Source of the DNA: DAOUMF01 sp034411955 | Lineage (GTDB): Bacteria > Chloroflexota > Dehalococcoidia > SM23-28-2 > RBG-16-64-32 | Length of the DNA: 30,392 nt | Reading direction: 5' to 3' | NCBI GenBank assembly: GCA_034411955.1 | Contig: DAOUMF010000222.1 | Span: forward strand, 1 to 30,392 | Shown here: positions 20,041 to 26,844 of the stretch, in pieces | Layout of the letters: each line of letters opens with the position of its first letter | Position numbering within the stretch: the first letter of the stretch is position 1 | The notes under the pieces: model-generated | Database searches by the model: none | The model's input: only the letters and a program-made list of their open reading frames with translations | What the model was told of the DNA's origin: nothing | Program-made: the position numbers and the translations under genes

Positions 20041-21617
20041 TGAAGCCGATGGCGGCAAAGGTAGCACTGTCACTAGCGCTGGTGGCGGCGCTGGCCCTGG
20101 CGGGGCTCTCCATCAGGGCCACTCTGGCGCTGTTCACCGACACGGCCTCCGTTCCCGCCAACACCTTCACCACCGCCGCTAGCTTCGGCTGCACCGCTGG
20201 CGATACGGGCTTGCTGAACCCGACGGCCCAGGCCGCCGACACCGGCGGCGACTGGAACGGCTTCGAGTTCAACCCCACCAACGCCTACGCCGACGGCGGC
20301 GGCAACGCCTCCAACTACGACGGCGCCGGCGACCGGCACCGCTACTACAACTACGGCGTCTCCGTTGGCGCCAATTGCGCTATCAAGGGTATCGAGGTGC
20401 GGTTGGACTGGTGGCTGGACAGCACCATCTTCAGCACGAGCAGCATGAGCGTGGAGCTCTCCTGGGACGGAGGCACATCCTGGACCGCCGCCAAAACCGA
20501 CACCCAGGAAACGACCACCGAGCACACCGTCGTACTTGGAGGCTCAACGGATACCTGGGGTCACGCCTGGACGGTGGCGCAGCTGAGCGACGCCAACTTC
20601 CGGGTGCGGGTCACCTCCAACAGCGATAGCGGCTTCCGGGACTTCTTCCTGGACTGGGTCCCTGTCAAGGTCTATTACGAGCCACAGGCCCCTTGCGTCG
20701 CTGGCGATACGGGCTTGCTGAACCCGACGGCCCAGGTCGCCGACACTGGCGGCGACTGGAACGGCTTCGAGTTCAACCCCACCAACGCCTACGCCGACGG
20801 CGGCGGCAACGCCTCCAACTACAATGGCGCCGGCGACCGCCACCGCTACTACAACTACGGCGTCTCCGTTGGCGCTAATTGCGCTATCAAGGGTATCGAG
20901 GTGCGCTTGGACTGGTGGCTGGACAGCACCTTCGGCACCAGCAGTATGAGCGTGGAGCTCTCCTGGGACGGCGGCACATCCTGGACCGCCGCCAAGACCG
21001 ACACCCAGGAAACGACCAGCGAGCACACCGTCGTCCTCGGCGGCTCAACGGACACCTGGGGTCACGCCTGGACCGTGGCGGAGTTGGGCGATGCCAACTT
21101 CCGGGTGCGGGTCACCTCCAACAGCGATAGCAGCTTCCGGGACTTCTTCCTGGACTGGGTCCCTGTGAAGGTCTACTACGGACCGCCATCTACCTGCACC
21201 ACCTACGTGAGCACGGATGTGCCCAAGGCCATACCCGATCTCGGGACGGTGTCCTCCACGCTCACCGTCAGCGACAGCTTCACCATCACTGACGTGAACG
21301 TTGGGCCCATTTCAATTACGCACACCTACGACTCAGACCTCGACGTATTTCTGATCTCACCGTCCAGCACCTCGGTGGAGCTGTTCACCGACGTGGGCGG
21401 TAGCGGTAACAACTTCACCGACACGATTCTGGACGACGAAGCGGCAAACCCCATCACCAGCGGCTCAGCCCCGTTCACGGGCACCTATCGGCCGGAGGGG
21501 CTGCTATCGGCCCTGGATGGGGAGGGTTCGAGCGGCACCTGGGAGTTGAGGATTACTGACGACCAAGGCCTGGACACAGGCACGTTGAATTCGTGGGAAC
21601 TGCAACTCTGCCAGTAG
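20037..21617 (+). CDS. SipW-dependent surface protein with two tandem repeats and a P-domain
   Basis: A 526-residue exported protein. A signal helix (VALSLALVAALALAGLSI) and LALFTDTASVPANTFTTA match the end of the TasA-like signal. Two repeats follow, residues about 52-219 and 220-386, each opening with C-x-AGDTGLLNPTAQ and ending FFLDWVPVKVYY; they are almost identical even at DNA level. The C-terminal 140 residues (about 387-526) look like a P/Homo B domain: VPKAIPDLGTVSSTLTVSD, HTYDSDLDVFLISP and GTWELRITDDQGLDTGTLNSWEL. This is the beta-sandwich found beside subtilisin-like proteases, but no protease domain is present here. The 160-residue repeat is not assigned. It probably decorates or anchors the TasA-like fibres. 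Confidence 0.85.
   Translation: MMKPMAAKVALSLALVAALALAGLSIRATLALFTDTASVPANTFTTAASFGCTAGDTGLLNPTAQAADTGGDWNGFEFNPTNAYADGGGNASNYDGAGDRHRYYNYGVSVGANCAIKGIEVRLDWWLDSTIFSTSSMSVELSWDGGTSWTAAKTDTQETTTEHTVVLGGSTDTWGHAWTVAQLSDANFRVRVTSNSDSGFRDFFLDWVPVKVYYEPQAPCVAGDTGLLNPTAQVADTGGDWNGFEFNPTNAYADGGGNASNYNGAGDRHRYYNYGVSVGANCAIKGIEVRLDWWLDSTFGTSSMSVELSWDGGTSWTAAKTDTQETTSEHTVVLGGSTDTWGHAWTVAELGDANFRVRVTSNSDSSFRDFFLDWVPVKVYYGPPSTCTTYVSTDVPKAIPDLGTVSSTLTVSDSFTITDVNVGPISITHTYDSDLDVFLISPSSTSVELFTDVGGSGNNFTDTILDDEAANPITSGSAPFTGTYRPEGLLSALDGEGSSGTWELRITDDQGLDTGTLNSWELQLCQ
20190..21180 (+). repeat. Tandem duplication of about 504 bp inside the surface-protein gene
   Basis: The segment starting near 20190 is repeated from near 20694 with very few base changes; one codon is lost in the second copy (STIFSTSS versus STFGTSS). 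The near identity at synonymous sites suggests recent duplication or gene conversion. Confidence 0.9.
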
Positions 21618-21655
21618 GTCATTCGGCCCGCAGGTAGTACACGCCGCCGTAGCCC

Positions 21656-21979
21656 TCATCCCTCCGGCGGCAGCAACTGGTCGCCCAGGCTGTTCAACGT
21701 CGCCGCCAGGTTCTCCGCCAGGTCCTTCCGCGACTTCGGCGATAGGCGGTAGCGGGCGCCGACGGCCCGCACCAAGATGTCCAGCCCCTTCATCAGGAGC
21801 TGCACGTCCTGCGGACGCTCCTCCGCCGCCCGCTTCAGTCGGACCCGCATCAGGGCGATCTCGTCGTCCAGACCCTCTATCTCCTGCGCCCGCTCCAGGT
21901 CCAGTCGATCCGCCTGGTCCAGGGCCTGGCCATAGAAATTGCGCGCGGCGGCTCGGGCGCGCTTAGCAGCGGCGACCAC
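21656..21979 (-). CDS. Helical protein of unknown function, unit C third gene
   Basis: A helical protein of about 107 residues with clear segments AAAKRARAAARNFYGQALDQADRLDLERAQ, LDDEIALMRVRLKRAAEE, LLMKGLDILVRAVGARYRLSP and LAENLAATLNSLGDQLLPPEG. The pattern resembles small phage DNA-binding or structural proteins, but I do not recognise it. I place the start at GTG 21979, after the repeat segment; the open frame runs to a GTG at 22102 through repeat-derived codons (PFDRAQDRLRQG). It overlaps the end of the upstream gene by 17 bases and is the last gene of SOS-controlled unit C. Confidence 0.55.
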   Translation of the reverse strand: MVAAAKRARAAARNFYGQALDQADRLDLERAQEIEGLDDEIALMRVRLKRAAEERPQDVQLLMKGLDILVRAVGARYRLSPKSRKDLAENLAATLNSLGDQLLPPEG

Positions 21980-22244
21980 GGCCTGCCCTGAGCTTGTCGA
22001 AGGGGCCTGTCCTGCCTGCCCGGCCAGGGGGCCCTGCCGAAGCCTGTCCTGAGCCCTGTCGAAGGGGTGAGCGGGCGTCTCCCCGCGGACGGGCGTCCTC
22101 ACCCTCCAGCCCGGCCAGCACCTCCAGAAGCCCCTCCACGGCGTCCGGCGGCAGAGCGGCCGCTGCCTCCACCACGCCCACGAGCAGGCAGAGGGAGGCC
22201 AGCTCCCACTGCTTTCCTTCTATCGCCACGGCGAGGGTGCTCAC
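21963..22244 (-). CDS. Small protein with repeat-derived C-terminus, unit C second gene
   Basis: A 93-residue ORF. The first 50 residues are helical and gene-like (MSTLAVAIEGKQWELASLCL, then VVEAAAALPPDAVEGLLEVLAGLEGED). The rest is encoded by the CCTTCGACAGG repeats (PLRQGSGQASAG, TGPFDKLRAG). Its GTG overlaps the stop of the membrane-protein gene (GTGA), which supports the start. The repeats probably replaced the natural end of the protein. Function unknown. Confidence 0.55.
   Translation of the reverse strand: MSTLAVAIEGKQWELASLCLLVGVVEAAAALPPDAVEGLLEVLAGLEGEDARPRGDARSPLRQGSGQASAGPPGRAGRTGPFDKLRAGRGRRC
21983..22066. repeat. Two CCTTCGACAGG-type repeat units within coding sequence
   Basis: Two copies of the core (CCTGAGC..GTCGAAGGGG) lie at about 21985-22005 and 22043-22066, separated by GCCTGTCCTGCC...GGCCCTGCC. 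They fall in the overlap of two small genes and are open in both frames. Confidence 0.75.
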
Positions 22245-22582
22245 GGGTGGGTGTTCTCAGGCCAGTCGGCGGCCAGCAGCCGCCGCAGGATCAGGATGGA
22301 GATGAAAGCGGTGGCGGCCAGGGGCAAGACGCGCACCAGGGCCCAGGGGATGGTGGCGGGGGGAGAGCCCGCAGGGAGTACCGTGAGCGAGGCCAGGAAG
22401 AACAGGCTCTCCCCCATCGCCGCCAGGGAGACCAGCGCCAGGGCGAAAACAGCCACCGCGCGGGAGGCTGTCTCCTCTCGGTACCGGGCCAGGCGGTAGA
22501 GGAAATAGGCGAGGTTGAGGGCGGCGCAGGCTGCGGTCGCGGCGTCCAAGCCGACTGCGGCGGTCCGCCAGGTGCTGGGCAA
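22241..22582 (-). CDS. Three-span membrane protein, unit C first gene
   Basis: A 113-residue membrane protein. Hydrophobic helices are at about 8-29 (VGLDAATAACAALNLAYFLY), 40-68 (SRAVAVFALALVSLAAMGES and FFLASLTVL) and 80-102 (WALVRVLPLAATAFISILIL), then ADWPENTHP. The TTG start has GGGAGG 5 bases upstream. It is the first gene after the third SOS-type promoter, followed by two genes that start by overlap. Not recognised; the holin or superinfection-exclusion type is possible. Confidence 0.65.
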   Translation of the reverse strand: MPSTWRTAAVGLDAATAACAALNLAYFLYRLARYREETASRAVAVFALALVSLAAMGESLFFLASLTVLPAGSPPATIPWALVRVLPLAATAFISILILRRLLAADWPENTHP

Positions 22583-22636
22583 GGGTGCCTCCCATCATCC
22601 GCTCAGAGTACAGCGATCCATTCGTCGCACGGGGGA

Positions 22637-22666
22637 AGTGTAGAACTTACGTTCGCCTCCCGTCAA
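22637..22666 (-). promoter_or_regulatory. Promoter with LexA/SOS-type operator, unit C
   Basis: On the minus strand -35 TTGACG (22661-22666) and -10 TACACT (22637-22642) are 18 bases apart. GAAC-GTAA-GTTC (22643-22654) abuts the -10 box exactly as in units A and B. Confidence 0.75.
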
Positions 22667-22676
22667 CGGGGAGGCG
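22654..22676 (-). terminator. 8-bp-stem hairpin after the HIT gene, overlapping promoter C
   Basis: CGCCTCCC/GGGAGGCG (22654-22661 with 22669-22676, 7-nt loop) lies 27 bases beyond the HIT gene stop. It could end that transcript, although no T-run follows. Its loop contains most of the -35 box of the next promoter. Confidence 0.5.
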
Positions 22677-22702
22677 TCAGTCTGCCTTAGCGGAGAGTGC
22701 GG

Positions 22703-23044
22703 CTAGCCTTCTGGGCCCAGGAACCGGCCACCCACTATATGCAGGTGCAGGTGGGGAATTGTCATGGCGGCGTGCTCGCCCACGTTAAAGGCCAGTCGGC
22801 AGCCGCGGTCCTCCAACCCTTCCTGACGGGCCACCTTGGCGGCGGCAGCGAACAGCCGACCCAGCAGCGGCCCGTGCTCCTCCGTGATGTCCAGCGCCGT
22901 GGGGATGTGTTGCTTGGGGATCACCATCACGTGGATCGGGGTCCGCGGATGGATGTCACGGACGGCGAAGACATGGTCGTCCTCGTACAGCTTGTCGACC
23001 TGTGTCTTGCCCTGGGCCATATCGCAGAACAGGCAATCGGCCAT
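22703..23044 (-). CDS. HIT-family nucleotide hydrolase (HINT-like)
   Basis: A 113-residue histidine-triad protein. The N-terminal CLFCDMAQG (zinc-knuckle-like cysteines), VFAVRDIHPRTPIHVMVIPKQHI and the catalytic HLHLHIVGGR triad are all present. HINT enzymes hydrolyse AMP-linked phosphoramidates and aminoacyl adenylates. The ATG has GGAGG at normal spacing. Single-gene unit. Confidence 0.93.
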   Translation of the reverse strand: MADCLFCDMAQGKTQVDKLYEDDHVFAVRDIHPRTPIHVMVIPKQHIPTALDITEEHGPLLGRLFAAAAKVARQEGLEDRGCRLAFNVGEHAAMTIPHLHLHIVGGRFLGPEG

Positions 23045-23111
23045 AACGGCGCCTCCTCACAGGGGTATGACGGGAGTATTGTAGGCGATCAGGGCGAGAG
23101 CCGCTAGGGGG

Positions 23112-23192
23112 CTAGGCTCCGATGACGGCGGGGATGGCGGCGATAGCGAGCAGGATGAGGGCGGCCGCGAAGATTATGATAAAACGTCTCAT
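23112..23192 (-). CDS. 26-residue hydrophobic peptide, possibly leaderless
   Basis: The ORF begins MRRFIIIFAAALILLAIAAI and ends PAVIGA: two arginines followed by one continuous hydrophobic helix. There is no ribosome-binding site at proper distance. A TTGACA (23228-23233) and a weak -10 (CACTAT, 23205-23210) 17 bases apart would start transcription about 6 bases before the ATG, so translation could be leaderless. The function is unknown; single-span peptides of this kind include regulators and type I toxins. Could also be chance. Confidence 0.35.
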   Translation of the reverse strand: MRRFIIIFAAALILLAIAAIPAVIGA

Positions 23193-23207
23193 CCTCTTCG
23201 CGTAATA

Positions 23208-23243
23208 GTGCGGGCGCCCGACATCGCTGTCAAGCGCCCGCAC
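23208..23243. terminator. Perfect 10-bp inverted repeat downstream of the lipoprotein gene
   Basis: GTGCGGGCGC/GCGCCCGCAC (23208-23217 with 23234-23243, 16-nt loop) lies 21 bases after the lipoprotein stop on the minus strand and probably ends or protects that transcript. It also contains the candidate promoter of the 26-residue ORF. Confidence 0.6.
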
Positions 23244-23264
23244 GAGGGGGTATGTGGGCTTGTT

Positions 23265-24119
23265 CTAGGGACCGCCGAGGAGGGCAAACGGCACCGCGTC
23301 CTCGGGCGGATCCGGTATCTCCACTGGCTCGTTGTAGCCCGTGAACAGCATGGAAGCGTCGAACACCATGCTGCCCGTGTCCAGGGCCAGCTCACCGCTC
23401 GCCGTCAGCTTGTAGGGCAGGAGGGTGTCTGGCGCCACCCAGGCGTCGAACGTAAGGGGACCGCTCAAGTGCAGCAGGGCCAGGCCGGACGTGGCGCCGA
23501 AGGTGTCGCTGAACGTGTCGGAGAGGTCCGCGAAGTCTAGCGTACCGCGATAGTGTTGGTAGGTGCCCCCGTCGACCGTCTCCTCGCCCAGGTCCTCGAT
23601 GTCGCCGCCCACGCTCCCGATGAGCGCCGCGTAGTCCACGAAGCTGTGGCCACTGACCACCTCCTGGAACGCCTCCGCGTTTACGCCCAAGTCGCCCGCG
23701 CCGAGGTCATCCAGGGACAACGCCACCCAGCCTTGGTCTGGGATGTTCACGTAGATGTCAGTGCCCAGCATCAGCACCTCGAACGACCCCAGGCCGGTGA
23801 CGTCCATCGTCATGTGCATCTGATCCGGGGCCTGGAACGCCATCGCTGAGCTGGAGTCCAGGACGAGGTCGCCCGCGTTCATCGAGAACTCCATCTCCAT
23901 CTGGAGCGAGTCGACATCCTGCTGGAAGCCCTCCGCCGAGGCGGAGAAGACCTCCTCGGGGGCCGCGGAGACCAGATCCGGCGAGGTGCCGCCGTCCGTA
24001 GGGCCTGTGGGCTGGTCCGAGGTCGTCTCGTCGCTCCCGCCGCTGCCGCAGGCGATGGCGAACAGGGAGATGAGCGCCGCCGCCAGCGTCAAGGTCAAAG
24101 CTCGTACTAGTGTGCGCAT
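23265..24119 (-). CDS. LppX/LolA-like lipoprotein
   Basis: A 284-residue lipoprotein. The signal (RTLVRALTLTLAAALISLFAIAC) ends in a lipobox with the cysteine near residue 24, followed by a Ser/Thr/Gly/Asp-rich linker. The rest alternates beta strands (MEMEFSMNAGDLVLDSSSAM, MHMTMDVTGLGSFEVLMLG, TDIYVNIPDQGWVAL, YRGTLDFADL, TFDAWVAPDTLLPYKLTASG), as in the LppX/LprG and LolA family of half-barrel lipid carriers. I prefer ATG 24119 (AAGGTG upstream) to a GTG five codons earlier. The ligand is unknown. Confidence 0.8.
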   Translation of the reverse strand: MRTLVRALTLTLAAALISLFAIACGSGGSDETTSDQPTGPTDGGTSPDLVSAAPEEVFSASAEGFQQDVDSLQMEMEFSMNAGDLVLDSSSAMAFQAPDQMHMTMDVTGLGSFEVLMLGTDIYVNIPDQGWVALSLDDLGAGDLGVNAEAFQEVVSGHSFVDYAALIGSVGGDIEDLGEETVDGGTYQHYRGTLDFADLSDTFSDTFGATSGLALLHLSGPLTFDAWVAPDTLLPYKLTASGELALDTGSMVFDASMLFTGYNEPVEIPDPPEDAVPFALLGGP

Positions 24120-24222
24120 AGTGATCACCTTCACTCTCCTGAGGGTATTTGTACAACTAGTAAGAATCGCCCCAGGGTCGAATTGTTACATGGAGAGGAG
24201 GGGAAAGTGGCGATTGGGGTTC

Positions 24223-24291
24223 GGTCAGACACGCCCTCGGTCTGACCTCTGGTCAGACACCAGAGCCGCCCCGACATCTCGTCGGAGCGGC
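24223..24291. repeat. Three inverted repeats in a 338-base intergenic region
   Basis: The gap 24120-24457 holds no gene. It contains GGTCAGA/TCTGACC (24223-24229 with 24241-24247), TCTGGT/ACCAGA (24248-24253 with 24259-24264), and an 11-bp stem with one mismatch, GCCGCcCCGAC/GTCGGaGCGGC (24265-24275 with 24281-24291). GGTCAGAC also occurs as a direct repeat. These may be operators of the divergent start or transcript ends of the dehydrogenase operon. Confidence 0.6.
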
Positions 24292-24330
24292 CCTTGCTTT
24301 CGCTCCTGCGATCTACGCTGTAATGGGACC

Positions 24331-24442
24331 GCAGGCTGAAGCCTGCCCGCCTCAGGCGGGCCAGCGGCACCGACTTCTCCTGATGCCCCAGCCCTGCCTA
24401 CCGCGTGCCCGCCTCTGGTGGGACAGGCTGGCTTCAGGCGGG
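24331..24442. repeat. GC-rich palindromic repeats (CCCGCCT..AGGCGGG type)
   Basis: Hairpin GCAGGC-TGAA-GCCTGC (24331-24346), palindrome CCCGCCTCAGGCGGG (24346-24360), then a diverged, inverted copy at about 24405-24442 (GCCCGCCTCTGGTGGGACAG, then GCTTCAGGCGGGG). Together they can fold into one long stem just after the dehydrogenase stop and could serve as its terminator. Confidence 0.65.
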
Positions 24443-24457
24443 GTATCGGATCTTCCC

Positions 24458-25594
24458 TTATACCTCTAGCTTCTCGGCCACCAACTCCCGGTGGTAGTCG
24501 GCGTCGCCCCACATCAGCTCCATCCACTTCTGGCGGCGGAAGTAGAGCTGGATCTTGTACTCCTTGGTGAAGCCGATCCCAGCGTGGATCTGCTGCCCGT
24601 GAGCGACGACCCGCCTTGAGGCGTCGGAGGTCCAGGCCTTGGCCATGGACACCATCATGTCGGCGTCCGGCTCGCCTTCCTGGAGCGACCACGCCGCCTT
24701 ATAGGTGATGAAGCGCGAGCCGTCCACGTCGATGACCGCGTCGGCCAGTTTGTGCTGGATCGCCTGGAAGGAGCCGATGGGGCGGCCGAACTGCACCCGC
24801 TCCTTGGCGTAGTTCAGGGTGGTGTCGAAGTCCATCTGCGACAGACCCACCAGGTAGGCGCAGGCGGCCACCGTGGCCACCTTCTTCGTCTTCTCCACGA
24901 TGGGCCATCCCTTGCCCACCTCGCTGATGACGTTGGCTGCGGGCACCTTCACGTTCTCGAACGCCACCTCGCACTGCTTGTCTGAGCCGATCGTCCTCAG
25001 CACCTCGAAGCTGATCCCTGGTGACTTGGAGTCCACCAGGAACAGCGTGATCCCCTCCTCCGGCGTCTTGCCCTCCGCCGTGCGGGCCACCACGATCATC
25101 TGGTCAGTGACGTGGGCGTCCGGCACGAACAGCTTGACGCCGTTGAGCACGTAGTCGTTGCCCTCCTTCTTGGCCTCCATTTGCACGCCGTCAGCGTCCC
25201 ACTTGGCGGAGGGCTCGGTGAGGGCAAGCGTCATGATCACCTCGCCGGCGGCGATCTTGGGCAGGAGCTCCTGCTTCTGCTCGTCGTTGCCGCCTTCCAG
25301 GATAGGGACGCCGCCCAGCACTACTGTGGAGATGTAGGGGCCGGGCGCCAGCGCGCGGCCGAACTCCTCCAGCAGCACCGTCAGCTCGCACAGCCCCCAG
25401 CCGACGCCGCCGTACTCCTCCGGGATGATGAGTCCCATCCAGCCCTGCTCCGCCATCTTCCCCCACAGGTCCGGCGAGTACCCCTTCTCGTCCTCCTCCA
25501 TCTCCCGGACGACGGCCTCCGGGCACTCCTTCTCCAGGAAGTCGCGCGCGAAGCTCTTGAGCAACTCCTGCTGTTCGTCTAGGCCTAGGTCCAT
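24458..25594 (-). CDS. Acyl-CoA dehydrogenase, probably a non-catalytic subunit of a heteromer
   Basis: A 378-residue acyl-CoA dehydrogenase-fold protein. The N-terminal helical domain (MDLGLDEQQELLKSFARDFL), middle beta domain (TLALTEPSAKWDADGVQ) and C-terminal four-helix domain are all present. It lacks a glutamate at both usual catalytic sites: the helix-G position reads KVATVAACAYLVG and the C-terminal position reads LYFRRQKW where MCAD has YEGTSQ. HAGIGFTKEYKIQLYFRR is typical of ChsE2-type partners in alpha2beta2 dehydrogenases of steroid/side-chain degradation. The next upstream gene, 49 bases away, has the helix-G glutamate, so the two probably form one enzyme (inference). Confidence 0.88.
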   Translation of the reverse strand: MDLGLDEQQELLKSFARDFLEKECPEAVVREMEEDEKGYSPDLWGKMAEQGWMGLIIPEEYGGVGWGLCELTVLLEEFGRALAPGPYISTVVLGGVPILEGGNDEQKQELLPKIAAGEVIMTLALTEPSAKWDADGVQMEAKKEGNDYVLNGVKLFVPDAHVTDQMIVVARTAEGKTPEEGITLFLVDSKSPGISFEVLRTIGSDKQCEVAFENVKVPAANVISEVGKGWPIVEKTKKVATVAACAYLVGLSQMDFDTTLNYAKERVQFGRPIGSFQAIQHKLADAVIDVDGSRFITYKAAWSLQEGEPDADMMVSMAKAWTSDASRRVVAHGQQIHAGIGFTKEYKIQLYFRRQKWMELMWGDADYHRELVAEKLEV

Positions 25595-25643
25595 GGGCGA
25601 ACCTCCTTCCGGTCTCGTTCTCCCGACAGACGGGGACGTCCCC

Positions 25644-26828
25644 CTACCCGCGGGGAAGCCCTAGTCCTCTCATTGCTATGATGTTCCTCTGGATCTCCGA
25701 TGTGCCTCCTCCAACCACCATCGCGATCGCGTACAGGTACGACTTCTGGAAGCGCCCCATCAGGCGCGCCCACTTCGAATCCCGCTGGAGCTGTCCGTAC
25801 AGCCCCAGAATCTCGATGCCCGCGTTCGTCACCCGCACGTCCATCTCGGTGTTCCACAGCTTGCACACCGCCGCCTCGATGCTGCCCGGCTCCTTTCGCG
25901 CCTGCTGTGACACCACCCGATAGACCATGTACCTGCCCACCTCTATCTCGATGGCTATGTCCGCCAGCTTGTGACGGACCAGCGGGTCGTCCAGCAGGCT
26001 CGTGCCGTTGACCTTCGTCTCCTTGCAGTAGTCGATGAGGTCGTCCAGGCCGCGCCTGGCCATGGCGACGGCGGCCGCTACCAGGCTCGAGCGCTCGTAG
26101 TCCAGCGTCATTGCGGCGATGTACCAGCCCCGGTTCTCCTGACCCAGCAGGGCGCTGTGGGGGACACGCACGTCCTCGAAGAACACCTGGTTGAAGCTGT
26201 GGACGTCCGCCATGTTGACAATGGGCTGGACGGTGATCCCCGGCGTCTTCATGTCCACCAGGAAGAAGCTGATGCCCTTGTGCTTGGGCGCCTCCGGGTC
26301 CGTGCGGGCCAGGACGATGCACCAGTCCGAGCGATGGGCGTTGCTCGTCCAGATCTTGTCCCCGTTGATCACGTAGTCGTCGCCGTCCCGCACCGCCCGC
26401 GTCCGCACTGAAGCCAGGTCGGAGCCCGCCTCCGGCTCCGAGAACCCCTGGCACCACACCGTCTCGCAGCCGCTGATGCCCGGCAGGTGCTCCCTCTTCT
26501 GCTCCTCCGTCCCAAAGAAGAGGATGGAGGGCCCGATGTACCCCACGGCCTGGATGATGGACCCGAAGGGCGCTCGGTGGTAGCCCATCTCTTCGTTGTA
26601 GACCAACTGAAGCGAGGGCGACGCCTCCATGCCTCCCCACTCCTTCGGCCAGGAAGGCACCGTCCACCCCTTCTGGGCCAGCTTCTTGACGAACGCTCGC
26701 CCGGTTCGCCAGGCCTCTTCGTCCTCCTCCAGGAACACGCCCTCCCAGTCCGGAGGGATGTTCTCCTCCAGCCAGACCCGTAGCTCCTGGCGGAAGGCCT
26801 CTTCTTCTTCTGAGAAGTGGAAGTCCAT
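25644..26828 (-). CDS. Acyl-CoA dehydrogenase (catalytic subunit type, 394 aa)
   Basis: A FadE/ChsE1-like dehydrogenase. WCQGFSEPEAGSDLASVRT is the FAD/substrate loop, KHKGISFFLVDMKTPGI the middle domain, and LDYERSS carries E245 at the helix-G position used as catalytic base in isovaleryl-CoA and long-chain dehydrogenases. GGGTSEIQRNIIAMRGLGLPRG closes the protein. It oxidises an acyl-CoA to the 2-enoyl-CoA and passes electrons to ETF. Substrate unknown. It is about 60-70 percent similar by eye to the next gene (26845-28029), so the two are tandem paralogues separated by 16 bases. Confidence 0.92.
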   Translation of the reverse strand: MDFHFSEEEEAFRQELRVWLEENIPPDWEGVFLEEDEEAWRTGRAFVKKLAQKGWTVPSWPKEWGGMEASPSLQLVYNEEMGYHRAPFGSIIQAVGYIGPSILFFGTEEQKREHLPGISGCETVWCQGFSEPEAGSDLASVRTRAVRDGDDYVINGDKIWTSNAHRSDWCIVLARTDPEAPKHKGISFFLVDMKTPGITVQPIVNMADVHSFNQVFFEDVRVPHSALLGQENRGWYIAAMTLDYERSSLVAAAVAMARRGLDDLIDYCKETKVNGTSLLDDPLVRHKLADIAIEIEVGRYMVYRVVSQQARKEPGSIEAAVCKLWNTEMDVRVTNAGIEILGLYGQLQRDSKWARLMGRFQKSYLYAIAMVVGGGTSEIQRNIIAMRGLGLPRG

Positions 26829-26844
26829 CTATCGACCTACGTTC

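Noticed and set aside
25585..26667. 360-codon minus-strand frame overlapping the dehydrogenase at 25644-26828
   Set aside because: It is a shifted frame of a gene with full-length homology features.
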